This document shows positions 24,659 to 33,993 of a stretch of DNA of 64,000 bases, piece by piece; the stretch's first letter is position 1, and every line of letters begins with the position of its first letter. Below the pieces are notes generated by a model, which was not told where the DNA came from, made no database searches, and saw only the letters and a program-made list of their open reading frames with translations. This DNA comes from Alteromonadaceae bacterium BrNp21-10 (lineage in GTDB: Bacteria > Pseudomonadota > Gammaproteobacteria > Enterobacterales > Alteromonadaceae): positions 1-64,000 of the forward strand of contig JAUHQD010000006.1 in the NCBI GenBank assembly GCA_030418115.1, given 5' to 3'. Both the position numbers and the translations under genes were made by a program.

Positions 24659-26214
24659 GACTTTGCCTTTGAGTTAGCTTTTTGATGCGTGGCTGGGCAA
24701 TGAGCCTGAATATAATCATGGTGGTTGGGCATTTTTAGTACGGTATCCTGAATAGCTTGCACATTGTTGCTCAGCGTATTGGCTAAGCTTTGTGAGTCAA
24801 AGGCATCCAATAACGGGTGGTACTTTTGCGGGCGTATCTGCATACCCTCTAAAATCGAGCACCAACTATCACTGCTAAAAAACTGCTCAGGACTATGTTC
24901 AATCTGTCCCCGTTGCCGGAAGAGGTGGATTTTTTCTTTCAACGACTCAGGTACCGGCATGGTTTGGCACCATCGCCAAAAATCAGTATCGTCACGGCCC
25001 GCCGTACAATAATGCAAAATAATAAAATCGCGGATCTCGGTATAATCCGTATCGATTTTTTGGTTAAAGATTTGCTCATTGCATGGGTCAAAATCCCTAT
25101 CGGGGAAGTGCTTAATAAAATGCACTAGTGTTTTGTATACCAAATGAATCGCGGTAGATTCTAAAGGCTCTAAAAATCCGCCAGCAAGGCCTAAGGCCAA
25201 ACAGTTATTGTGCCAGATCTTTTGCCGTTTACCGGTAACAAAAGGAATGATCTTTGGCTCATTGATTAGCTTACCGGTGACCGAGTTGAGCAAGGTCTCC
25301 ATTGCTTGCTGATCGCTGCAAAACTGGCTGGAAAACACATAGCCATTGCCGGTGCGATGTTGCAATGGGATTTTCCATGTCCAGCCTGTATCACGTGCTG
25401 TGGCGATGGTATAGGGCACTGGGTTACTTACATTCTCCGTTTGTACGGTTACGGCGCGATTGCAGGGTAAATACTCAGACCAATCTTGATAACCTACCTG
25501 TAATGCTTCTTCTATCAACAATCCTTTGAAGCCAGTACAGTCAATAAAGAAGTCACTTTTGACAGTCGATCCGTTATCCAGCTCTAGACTTTGAATAAAA
25601 TTTTGCTCATCAATAACGACGTTATTAACTGTCGCTTCGATTCTGGTTACTCCCCGTTTAAAGCAAAGCTCCCGCAAATAACGCGCTACCTGAACGGCAT
25701 CTAAGTGAAGGGCATGAGCATAGCTGTATAAAACCCAGTTTTCAGACGGCTCTTGTGACTGCCCGTTTTGCGAATAGGTGGGACGCAACATAAAGCGTTC
25801 GTTTTCGGCCATAATGGCACTTGGGGAATGGTCGACCCAACGGCTAGTGTGACCATCCGCTTTAGACTTTAACCATGCCTGATAAAAATCAAATCCGTTG
25901 ACATCTTTGCCCACACGGCCAAAGGGATGAAAGTAGCTTTCCCCAGTGGTTAGCCAATCGTCGAATCGAATACCTAACTTAAAACTGGCAGAGGTGGCTT
26001 GAATAAATTCTTTGAGGTTAATTTGGCTAGTTTGCAAAAAATCCATCATCGACGGTACGGTAGACTCGCCCACGCCAATGCTAGCAATATCGGCAGATTC
26101 CACCACCGTAATATGTATATGACTACCCCTTAAGGCAGATGAAAGCAGCGTTGCAGCCATCCAACCGGCGGTGCCACCACCAACTATACATAGTGTTTTT
26201 AAAGTCTTTTGCAT
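24655..26214 (-). CDS. Flavin-dependent tryptophan-halogenase-like protein 2
   Basis: Second halogenase-family protein (519 residues), clearly paralogous to the one at 22089-23612. It has GGGTAGWMAATLLSS at the N-terminus, GVGESTVP, GWTWKIPL (WxWxIP), Lys79 in ASFKLGIRF and the active-site glutamate in GFLEPLESTAI. All residues expected for halogenase chemistry are present, so it is not obviously inactive. It is the first gene after the TBDR and its terminator-like hairpin; its stop overlaps the JmjC/cupin start by four bases. Two different copies in one operon may act on different positions or substrates. Confidence 0.88.
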   Translation of the reverse strand: MQKTLKTLCIVGGGTAGWMAATLLSSALRGSHIHITVVESADIASIGVGESTVPSMMDFLQTSQINLKEFIQATSASFKLGIRFDDWLTTGESYFHPFGRVGKDVNGFDFYQAWLKSKADGHTSRWVDHSPSAIMAENERFMLRPTYSQNGQSQEPSENWVLYSYAHALHLDAVQVARYLRELCFKRGVTRIEATVNNVVIDEQNFIQSLELDNGSTVKSDFFIDCTGFKGLLIEEALQVGYQDWSEYLPCNRAVTVQTENVSNPVPYTIATARDTGWTWKIPLQHRTGNGYVFSSQFCSDQQAMETLLNSVTGKLINEPKIIPFVTGKRQKIWHNNCLALGLAGGFLEPLESTAIHLVYKTLVHFIKHFPDRDFDPCNEQIFNQKIDTDYTEIRDFIILHYCTAGRDDTDFWRWCQTMPVPESLKEKIHLFRQRGQIEHSPEQFFSSDSWCSILEGMQIRPQKYHPLLDAFDSQSLANTLSNNVQAIQDTVLKMPNHHDYIQAHCPATHQKANSKAKS

Positions 26215-26268
26215 AGTGAAACCGTATTGAGATTATGTGCTGTTAGCAAGTGAAATATTCGTCTGTTT

Positions 26269-26310
26269 TAAAAAAACAATAACCTGCGTAGCATTGCTAC
26301 TACGCAGGTT
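26269..26310 (-). terminator. Terminator-like hairpin between TBDR and halogenase 2
   Basis: A perfect 11-bp stem AACCTGCGTAG/CTACGCAGGTT (26281-26310) is followed on the minus strand by ATTG and seven T residues. It lies 28 bases downstream of the TBDR stop and would lower expression of the halogenase genes relative to the receptor. Confidence 0.75.
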
Positions 26311-26338
26311 AGATTAACGCTTTTGATATTGTTAACTA

Positions 26339-29300
26339 TCAGAAATTAGCACGAACAGTCAGCGCGTAACGGCGGTCTGTGGTGAAGGAAAACGCATCCG
26401 TTAATGTCCCTTCCTGATTCTGCTGATATTGGGTTTCTGTATCCGTACCCAGCACATTACTAACTTGTAAACCCACTTTGACGTTTTCGTTAATGGCATA
26501 GAACATGCTCGCATCCATCATCCCCTGAGCCTTTGAATAGGCCGGAACAAATTCTTCAGACTCACGCAACGTTAACAAGTATTCTGAACGCCATGTGTAG
26601 GCTAAACGGAAGGAAATATCGTCCTTCTCATACATTCCGACAACGTTAAGGTTTTGGTCTGAATAACCTTGCAATGGCAAGCCAGTAAATTGGCGGAAGG
26701 AATTACGATTATCGCTAATCGGTACACCTGCACCATCATATTGAATTACCTGAGTTGGGTTGGTATTCGGATCTTCCAGACCGTCTTGGTCAATATAGGT
26801 ATAGTTAAATTGCGCCCCTAAACCACTCCATAATCCCGGTAACATATCGAAAAACTGGGTGTAGGAAAACTCGACACCACGAATGGTGCCTGAGCCCGTG
26901 TTATCTGGGCCATAGGCTGACACTGGGTAGCTAGTACCGTTGACTTCCACCTCAGTTGCGAATTGCTTGTTGCGAATGATGTTCGATAGCTTTTTGTGGA
27001 ACAAGCCAACAGTTACCGAACCTACAGGGGCAAAATACCATTCCGCGGTCAAATCAAGATTAACCGACTCTTCTGGCTCTAAGAAAGCGTTACGAGCGTT
27101 AGCACTGATTTCGATGTTTGTGATATCAACCACAGGGTTCGTAGTGTCATCTCTGCTTTCATCGGGATTCTGAAGAACCTGTTGATAGCCTAAGCCAATA
27201 ACCATTTTGTTAGCCGAATCAACAAGGCTTGGATAGTAAAGGCCTTTAGAAGCACCGAATCTTACTACTACTTCATCAGTAAGACCAAAACTCAGGTTTA
27301 AGCTCGGCAGTACCGTAGAATAATCGGTACCTTCTACGGTGCTAGAGATGGATTCACCTGAAGCCAAAGCAAAAATGCTGGGGTATTGATTCAGCATAAC
27401 TTGGTAAAGCGAACCTGTTTCATCGGTACCACGACTGGACGTTGAGGGGAAATTGATACCACCAGTAGATTGCAGTTGATAATTAACATAACGTAAACCA
27501 AAGTTACCTTTAATTAAAATATCAGACTTCTCAACGTCAAAATCAGCGCGCACATAAAATTCAGTACGTTCTGTGTTACTTGAACTAATATGGCGGGGGG
27601 CAAAATGACTGAATACCCGATCATTTAAATCGGCATAGGGCAATGCACAACCGCCGCTACCATCCATTGTATTACCCACAGCACTCCATGTACCGCAACC
27701 ATCGCGCAGGGTTTGTTCGTAATTTTCTACTAGATCCATACGTGGAAATAAAAAGCTGGTGTTAGCACCCATTAGACTCTGGCCATTATAGTGATCAGCT
27801 AGGTCAATACGGTCGTATAACTCAGGTGCAACTTGCGGTGACGCGTTGTAGGAATCTTGCGCGACCCACGCAGTGCCTAATGCCTGCCAACCTTCGTATT
27901 CGGTATTACGTACGATCAATTCTTTCTCAGAATAATAAAGCCCGGTTTTTATCGCGGTAAAAGCACCATCAAGCTTGTACTCTAGATCCAACTGATAAGT
28001 ATCTGCGCTTGCTTCATTATATTCTTCTTGTTGCATGCCGCTGCCGATCCGCAGAACTGGATTGGTGTTAGCTTCAACATCAGGCGGGTTAGATGCATTT
28101 GAATTTAAATACTCGAGTGTTGGAGTAGAACCTCTTAAGTCTAAGAAGAATGGTGCATTTTCAGCGGTCTGATTACCATTAATTAAAGAGGTGATTGAGT
28201 TGTTGTGAACAATTTGTTCAGAGTCAACATGCTGATAATCTGCAACAACGGTTATGCGATCCGTCGGTTTAAATATTACATTTAAGGATGTATCTTTAAC
28301 GGTATTCTCGTTAAAGTTATAACGGGAACGGAACTGCAGTGGTACATTCGGCTCATTTGCGCGACCTACCCCCGAAGTTACATAGCCGTTATCATCTACG
28401 GTCAATGGACGGCCATCATCACTTTCGTCGAACCACTGAATAGTATTGGGTGCCCAGGATAAGAAACCACGATCACCAGAAGCAATTACATGTTCACGCC
28501 ATTTTAAGGATGCTTTTGAATTAATGTGTTCCAAGGTCGCAGTAATCTTTTCATCAGTACTCTGCCACTGTAACGAGGCAGTTAAACCTTGACGCTCACG
28601 GTCATTTTCTGCCGAGGTCATAGTGTAGCTAGCCGGCGCATACCACGTCACACCATCAGGTTGGCCCTCAAGCGCTTCACCATCATAGGCTGGGATATAA
28701 GAGGCTTGGTCAGCATCGGTATACTGAACGGTATCTTCAAAACCCGCACCACAAGCACGCCAATCTGATGCACCCGGAATACAAGGATTAGAATATTGTC
28801 CTGAATTAACACCAGGGCTTGGGGTTCCCCATTCATCGTAGGAGAAAGTATCAACAGGCCCACGACTGTGGAAATTTCCTAAACCGAATCCATCGCCACG
28901 GGTTTTAAACTCAGAACTAGACACCGCAACCAATAATCCAAACTTGCCAGAGTCGGTATCCCAATTGTCAGAGAAAAGCGCGCTGAACGATGGCGCGGTT
29001 TCTTCACGGTAATCTGCATAATTTGCTTGTGCACTCACCGCAATCAAGCGTTTGTCAGAATCAAAAGGCTTGCGAGTCACTAAGTTAACAGTGCCCGCAA
29101 TACCACCAGAAATAAGATCGGCGGTTTGGTTTTTAACAACCTCTACTGCACCTAATAATTCAGCGGGAAAATCCTCATAGCTTAGTCCACCCCAAGGATT
29201 AGCACTGAAGGAATCACGACCATTAATTTCGCTGCGCACGCGGTCCAAACCACGCACTAATACACTGGTACCTTCATCGGCATAATGCTTGGGATCATCA

Positions 29301-29605
29301 GATGCGGCAAAGCGTTCAATGGTAACACCTGGAACACGTTGTAGTGCTTCAGTAACAGACCTATCAGGTAGTGAGCCAATGTCAGACGCTGTAATGATAT
29401 CTTTTACGGTGTCGGCATATTGTTTTAAATCTTGTGCAGTTTGAATGCTTCTACGAATGCCGCGCACTTCGATTTGTTCCATAGGCTCATCGGCATTTTG
29501 TTCATCAGTTATTGCTTCTTGCGCAATAACTGGAATAGAAAGTGCACAAGTGATTGCCGCAGATATTGCAATGGCTAGACGTTTTTTATTAAATTTATTA
29601 GACAT
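26339..29605 (-). CDS. TonB-dependent receptor of the halogenase/GH18 locus
   Basis: Outer-membrane active transporter of 1088 residues: signal peptide (1-28, ending in VIAQE), plug domain with IEVRGIRRSIQTAQDLK, the family motif GSLPDRSVTEALQRVPGV, then VVKNQTADLISGGIAGTVNL, and a long 22-strand barrel ending in the usual aromatic residue (TVRANF). It belongs to the large-receptor type found in carbohydrate loci of Alteromonadales, Caulobacter and Xanthomonas. Its start is behind a clear GAGGGA site. The opposite-strand GH18 gene and the shared operators make a chitin- or N-acetylglucosamine-related oligosaccharide a reasonable ligand, by inference. Confidence 0.9.
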   Translation of the reverse strand: MSNKFNKKRLAIAISAAITCALSIPVIAQEAITDEQNADEPMEQIEVRGIRRSIQTAQDLKQYADTVKDIITASDIGSLPDRSVTEALQRVPGVTIERFAASDDPKHYADEGTSVLVRGLDRVRSEINGRDSFSANPWGGLSYEDFPAELLGAVEVVKNQTADLISGGIAGTVNLVTRKPFDSDKRLIAVSAQANYADYREETAPSFSALFSDNWDTDSGKFGLLVAVSSSEFKTRGDGFGLGNFHSRGPVDTFSYDEWGTPSPGVNSGQYSNPCIPGASDWRACGAGFEDTVQYTDADQASYIPAYDGEALEGQPDGVTWYAPASYTMTSAENDRERQGLTASLQWQSTDEKITATLEHINSKASLKWREHVIASGDRGFLSWAPNTIQWFDESDDGRPLTVDDNGYVTSGVGRANEPNVPLQFRSRYNFNENTVKDTSLNVIFKPTDRITVVADYQHVDSEQIVHNNSITSLINGNQTAENAPFFLDLRGSTPTLEYLNSNASNPPDVEANTNPVLRIGSGMQQEEYNEASADTYQLDLEYKLDGAFTAIKTGLYYSEKELIVRNTEYEGWQALGTAWVAQDSYNASPQVAPELYDRIDLADHYNGQSLMGANTSFLFPRMDLVENYEQTLRDGCGTWSAVGNTMDGSGGCALPYADLNDRVFSHFAPRHISSSNTERTEFYVRADFDVEKSDILIKGNFGLRYVNYQLQSTGGINFPSTSSRGTDETGSLYQVMLNQYPSIFALASGESISSTVEGTDYSTVLPSLNLSFGLTDEVVVRFGASKGLYYPSLVDSANKMVIGLGYQQVLQNPDESRDDTTNPVVDITNIEISANARNAFLEPEESVNLDLTAEWYFAPVGSVTVGLFHKKLSNIIRNKQFATEVEVNGTSYPVSAYGPDNTGSGTIRGVEFSYTQFFDMLPGLWSGLGAQFNYTYIDQDGLEDPNTNPTQVIQYDGAGVPISDNRNSFRQFTGLPLQGYSDQNLNVVGMYEKDDISFRLAYTWRSEYLLTLRESEEFVPAYSKAQGMMDASMFYAINENVKVGLQVSNVLGTDTETQYQQNQEGTLTDAFSFTTDRRYALTVRANF

Positions 29606-30249
29606 GTTTATCCCTCAGTATTTTATATAAATCTGGCTTTATATTGATGTTACAAACTTACTCAAATAATTCTTATTATTGGCAAAAATGAAAATAGTGA
29701 GAGCATCAAAACTTCAGAATCTACATGACATGAAACGGTCATTAATTCTATTTTCTACAACAATATCTCTTCTAAACCATTACTTTTACATCGATTATCG
29801 TTCGTCACAAAGTTACTATCTGGCAAAAAATATACATTGATGCCGCACTGCATATTGTTTTTTTGCTCATTATGACAGCGTTGTCATTTGGCGGTAAAAA
29901 CAGTCGACTTATGTCATGTATTTACTTATAGTATTTAATGACAGCGCTGTCAGTATACGAACCTACTACATAATTTATTTGTTGGCAAACAAGATTTACA
30001 GTATTTAACAAAACTTGTGCTTTTATCTCTAATAGTAAAGAAGTGGTTAATTAACGGTCTGCCTTTATTCAGTTTGTTATTTTTAAGATTGTGCCAGAGT
30101 TTAAGCCAACTGTTTTTTAGATTTTTCCATGTTTTCTATGAATTAAATCAGATTTAATGTGGGATAGAGGCTAGTTGGAGATTGATGTTGCTCAATAATA
30201 GTTGAGTAATGAATTACCAAACCGAATTTTAGAACTGAGGTGATTTAAG
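29606..30249. other. Divergent control region between TBDR and GH18 genes
   Basis: No gene seen in this 644-base gap. It holds two LacI-type operators (listed separately) and must contain promoters for both the minus-strand TBDR operon and the plus-strand GH18 gene. Confidence 0.6.
29873..29952. promoter_or_regulatory. Two LacI-type operators, TGACAGCG(C/T)TGTCA
   Basis: TGACAGCGTTGTCA at 29873-29886 and the perfect palindrome TGACAGCGCTGTCA at 29939-29952 lie 66 bases apart centre to centre, close to six helical turns. The motif resembles what I recall for the N-acetylglucosamine repressor NagR (LacI family) of Shewanella and relatives; this needs checking against a motif database. The sites sit between the divergent TBDR and GH18 genes and could control both. 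Confidence 0.65.
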
Positions 30250-31299
30250 ATGATAAAAACATTGATTTCGATAATTTACTGTAGCCTTTGCTTTAGCATT
30301 GTTGCTGCCGCACAAAGCGCAGTAAAGGTAGTAGGGTATATTCCCGCCTATAAAAATACTCAACAGATTATTGATGCTCAAGACTTAACCTTGCTCACTC
30401 ATATTAATGTGTCTTTTTTAAACCCTGATCGTCATGGCCGCTTTTTGGTGGGCGAGCAGTTTGTTTGCATGCCCAAAAATAGCGGCGATAAAACGGTTGA
30501 CGTGAATGAATTGAAGTATGTTATCCAACGAGCTCATGTTCATCAGGTTAAAGTTTTACTGTCGTTAGGGGGCGGTGTGTTACCGGCTTGTAGCGGTGAT
30601 TGGAATGACTTATTACGGCCAGAAAATCGCGATGAAGTAATCAGTCAACTGCTCAACATCGTCGAAGTATTGGAATTGGATGGATTGGATATCGATGTAG
30701 AAGGTCTTTTGTTAACCCAAATTGATAACAACAATAATTACACTCCCTTTATTCAAGCTTTATCTAATGGGCTTAAACCACAAGGTAAATTGTTAACCAG
30801 CGCAACAGCTTCTTACGAAGGAGGAATTATCCCTGTTGACTCCATCCCTTATTTCGATTTTGTGAATGTCATGTCTTACGATGCCATTGGTCCAAGTTGG
30901 GGGAGGGCAGGTAGTGAACATTCAACCTATGAACAGGCCGCCGTCGATATTAACCTTTGGAAAAAACGTGGATTAAGTGCTGAGAAATTGGTATTGGGTG
31001 TGCCTTTTTATGGCTATGGTTTTGGCCAATATTCTGCAAATTATGCTTATAAAGATTTACTCGCTGAATTTGCATTTGCAACGACACATAGTGATGTCAT
31101 TGGTAAGGCTTGTGAAGGTTGTGATTACATTACTTATAATGGTTTAGCGACAATTAAAGCGAAAACGCGTTTAGCTTTAAAGCAGGGAAGTGGTGTGATG
31201 ATTTGGGAGCTATCCCATGATGTGCAAGGTGAACATAGTTTATTACAAGCCATCAACAATGAAATACAACAGTCTAAGTCGCAAAGGTTATCACCATAA
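30250..31299 (+). CDS. GH18 chitinase-like secreted protein
   Basis: Exported (signal peptide about 1-21) TIM-barrel protein of 349 residues. It has the GH18 active-site signature LDGLDIDVEG (DxxDxDxE), the catalytic glutamate being Glu151, and upstream the KVLLSLGGG strand typical of the family. The opening VVGYIPAY and late GVMIWELSHD are also usual for GH18. It has no binding module, and six cysteines suggest a disulfide-stabilised periplasmic or secreted enzyme. Likely substrate is chitin oligosaccharides, though some GH18 enzymes cleave N-glycans. It is divergent from the TBDR/halogenase operon with operators between. Confidence 0.88.
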   Translation: MIKTLISIIYCSLCFSIVAAAQSAVKVVGYIPAYKNTQQIIDAQDLTLLTHINVSFLNPDRHGRFLVGEQFVCMPKNSGDKTVDVNELKYVIQRAHVHQVKVLLSLGGGVLPACSGDWNDLLRPENRDEVISQLLNIVEVLELDGLDIDVEGLLLTQIDNNNNYTPFIQALSNGLKPQGKLLTSATASYEGGIIPVDSIPYFDFVNVMSYDAIGPSWGRAGSEHSTYEQAAVDINLWKKRGLSAEKLVLGVPFYGYGFGQYSANYAYKDLLAEFAFATTHSDVIGKACEGCDYITYNGLATIKAKTRLALKQGSGVMIWELSHDVQGEHSLLQAINNEIQQSKSQRLSP

Positions 31300-31367
31300 T
31301 CGACGGGCGCTATTTTCAGGTTAACAATATTCAATAGTTGACAATATTTAAAATACCCGCAAAATAA

Positions 31368-31383
31368 CTGTATGGATAAACAG
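31368..31383 (+). promoter_or_regulatory. LexA (SOS) box upstream of dinB
   Basis: CTGTATGGATAAACAG is a perfect match to the gammaproteobacterial LexA consensus CTGT-N8-ACAG. It ends 13 bases before the dinB start codon, so dinB is very likely repressed by LexA and induced by DNA damage. Confidence 0.9.
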
Positions 31384-31396
31384 TTATTGGTGGGCT

Positions 31397-32455
31397 ATGC
31401 GTAAAATCATTCATGTGGATATGGATTGTTACTTTGCTGCGGTCGAAATGCGTGACAATCCGGCTTACCGTAATGTGCCCATGGCAATTGGTGGCGCCAC
31501 CGACAGGCGTGGTGTGATTGCCACCAGTAATTATATTGCTCGTGAGTTTGGCGTGCGATCGGCAATGCCAACATCTATCGCGCTGCAAAAGTGTCCACAG
31601 TTGGTGTTGGTACCGGGGCGAATGGAAGTCTATGCCAGCATCTCAAAGCAAATCCGTGACATATTCCAGCGTTATACCGATATTATTGAGCCGTTATCGT
31701 TAGATGAGGCCTATTTGGATGTCAGTGATTGTCTGTTATTCGGTGGTAGTGCTACCTTGATCGCGCAGCATATTTGTCAAAGTATTTACCAAGAAACAGG
31801 GTTAACCGCATCGGCTGGAGTGGCACCTTGTAAGTTTGTCGCCAAAATTGCTAGTGATGAAAATAAGCCAAATGGTATTTGTGTTGTTACACCAGAGGAA
31901 GTCGATACTTTCGTTCGGCAGTTACCCTTAGGTAAAATTCCTGGTGTGGGTAAAGTCACATTAGAAAAACTGAATCGCTTAGGTTTGTATTATTGTGAGG
32001 ACGTTCGTCGTTATCCCTTTGATAAGTTACTTAAAGCCTTTGGTAAATTTGGGCCTATTTTATGGCAACGTAGTCAGGGTATTGATGATCGCCAGTTGAA
32101 TACCGAGCGTCAACGTAAGTCCGTTGGTGTGGAAACCACTTTAGCGACTGACATCACTAGTTTTGAGCAATGCTGGCAATGTATTCAAACATTGATACCA
32201 AAGTTGGAGAAAAGGTTACAAAAGGTGAGTCCTACTTTTGCCACTCAAACCCAAGGGGTTAAACTCAAGTTTGCGGATTTTCAGTTAACTACGGTTGAAT
32301 TGAAGCGCAATCAGTTTGATAAACGTTTTTTCCGTTCATTGCTAACCGAGGCCTTAACTCGACAGCAACAACGGGGTATTCGTTTAGTGGGTGTGCATGT
32401 GGGTTTACCCCATCAATCCCAAATTCAACAATTAGAGCTGCCCTTAAGCGCTTAA
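31397..32455 (+). CDS. dinB: DNA polymerase IV (DinB)
   Basis: Y-family translesion DNA polymerase (352 residues). It begins MRKIIHVDMDCYFAAVEMRD with the first catalytic aspartate motif, has the nucleotide-selection region AIGGATDRRGVIATSNYIAR, and the second catalytic motif LSLDEAYLDVSD. A helix-hairpin-helix segment follows (LGKIPGVGKVTLEKL) and then the little-finger domain. It ends in the short tail LELPL, a good candidate for the beta-clamp-binding motif (QLxLPL type). The LexA box just upstream indicates SOS control. Confidence 0.97.
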   Translation: MRKIIHVDMDCYFAAVEMRDNPAYRNVPMAIGGATDRRGVIATSNYIAREFGVRSAMPTSIALQKCPQLVLVPGRMEVYASISKQIRDIFQRYTDIIEPLSLDEAYLDVSDCLLFGGSATLIAQHICQSIYQETGLTASAGVAPCKFVAKIASDENKPNGICVVTPEEVDTFVRQLPLGKIPGVGKVTLEKLNRLGLYYCEDVRRYPFDKLLKAFGKFGPILWQRSQGIDDRQLNTERQRKSVGVETTLATDITSFEQCWQCIQTLIPKLEKRLQKVSPTFATQTQGVKLKFADFQLTTVELKRNQFDKRFFRSLLTEALTRQQQRGIRLVGVHVGLPHQSQIQQLELPLSA

Positions 32456-32502
32456 GCCGCGAATAACGTGTATTTAATCGAGAAACGCGTAAACGTTAGT
32501 GG

Positions 32503-33498
32503 TTATTGATTGATGGCAGTGGTGCTCTCACGAATAATGAATTCATAAGGCAAAATAAATTCATTCTGTACCGACGTATCACCGTCAATAAGCCGTAGCA
32601 AGGCCTCAGCCGACTTGCGCCCCATACTTTCGGCAGGCTGTGCCACGGTGGTCAGGGTAGGGGTAAAATAGCGGCAAGCTTCAATATTATCAAAACCGGT
32701 GATCGACATATCTTCTGGAATACGATATCCCTTATTAATAAAGCCTTTCATTGCCCCAATAGCCATTTCATCGTTCATACAAAATAATGCTGTTGGTGGA
32801 TTTTGCATCCGTGTAAATTGCTCGGATGCATTCAGGCCTGACCAAAAATTAAAGTCACCTTCGACGATAATACTGGGATCAAATTCAATATTGGCCTGTT
32901 GTAATGCGAGTTTATAGCCTCGCATACGGTCTATGGAGTGTGGATTTTTTTTCAGTCCCGAAATCACGCCAATGCGACGATGCCCAAGGGAGATTAAATA
33001 GTTAATCACGGTTTTAGCCGCATCGGCATTATCAATACGTACACTGGTATAAGGGGTGTTCTCGCAACTGGCTGAGTTAACGGCAATTACACCTTCTTTA
33101 GGTAAACTAGTATCGTCCTGAGCATAGGGCCGTAGGTTAATAATACCATCGGCTAAGCGGGTCTCTACCATTCTTACAAATTCCAGCTCCCGTTCGGTGC
33201 TGTCTTTAGTATCACCAAGTAATACGCTGTATCCACTTTTTTGCGCTACTTGTTCGATACCGCTAATCACCTGTGCAAAAAATAAATTGGCAATATCTGG
33301 CACCATCACCACGATAGTTTTGGATTGTTTACTGCGGAATTTTTGCGCCAGCATATTGGGTTTGTAATTAAGTTTTTTGATGGCGGCTTGTGCACGTAGC
33401 AAGCTTTTTTGTGACACCGTATTAGGTGCACTCAACACTTTAGAAATGGTGCCAGTTGATAACCCAGCCTCTTTGGCAACATCGCGAATGGTGGTCAT
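32503..33498 (-). CDS. LacI-family regulator of the mannan locus
   Basis: Transcription factor of 331 residues. The N-terminal helix-turn-helix reads TIRDVAKEAGLSTGTISKVL, with hinge helix NMLAQKFRSKQSK. A periplasmic-binding-protein-like effector domain follows, with NLFFAQVISGIEQ, LGHRRIGVISG and TGFDNIEACRYFTPTLTTV. It is divergent from the first TBDR of the mannan locus, and TGAACCGGTTCA palindromes lie before both mannan operons, so it most likely represses these genes until a mannan-derived sugar binds. The regulator-operator link is inference from proximity and symmetry. Confidence 0.9.
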   Translation of the reverse strand: MTTIRDVAKEAGLSTGTISKVLSAPNTVSQKSLLRAQAAIKKLNYKPNMLAQKFRSKQSKTIVVMVPDIANLFFAQVISGIEQVAQKSGYSVLLGDTKDSTERELEFVRMVETRLADGIINLRPYAQDDTSLPKEGVIAVNSASCENTPYTSVRIDNADAAKTVINYLISLGHRRIGVISGLKKNPHSIDRMRGYKLALQQANIEFDPSIIVEGDFNFWSGLNASEQFTRMQNPPTALFCMNDEMAIGAMKGFINKGYRIPEDMSITGFDNIEACRYFTPTLTTVAQPAESMGRKSAEALLRLIDGDTSVQNEFILPYEFIIRESTTAINQ

Positions 33499-33993
33499 GC
33501 AGAATCCTTTGTGAAACCTAATATGGGCCGTCGATTAAAACAGCAACGATAATTTAATCCCGACCTTACAACATCGATTGCAGTGGGTAAAGATAGGTAA
33601 CGCAAATGTAAATGAAATGAAATTTTATTGTTGAAAATAATTGATAATAGTATAGATTCGACTCAGGTTTAGAAAATTAATGAACCGGTAGTTATTTTAA
33701 TAGTGGCTATCGTTTTTTTAGAAAAATAGAGTGAACCGGTTCATGGCTTTATGTTTCAGTGCATAAAGCTCTGATAATATTATTGTTTTTCACTATTAAT
33801 CACTGATATGAAATTAAAATGATTAATCATTTAGTGGGTATTATTCAATAATAGTTCAGTTTTAATGATGTAACCGGTATCACATTAATCTCGGAAAAGC
33901 CTTTTTAAAGGCTGTAGCCTAAACCAAAGCAAATTGTCTTTGAGACAAACAATTTGTGTCCGAGAACAGAATAAATAAAGAGGACAACACTTT
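33499..33993. other. Control region before the first mannan TBDR
   Basis: No gene in this 495-base gap. Besides the palindrome at 33732, it holds related half or degenerate sites TGAACCGGTA (33681) and TGTAACCGGTATCA (near 33869). Near the TBDR start there are two leader hairpins, AGCCTTT/AAAGGCT (near 33900) and CAAATTGT/ACAATTTG (near 33935). Confidence 0.55.
33732..33743. promoter_or_regulatory. LacI-type operator TGAACCGGTTCA
   Basis: Perfect 12-bp palindrome with central CG, identical to the two copies before the GH26 gene. It lies between the divergent LacI gene and the TBDR/GH5 operon, so it can control both. Confidence 0.75.
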
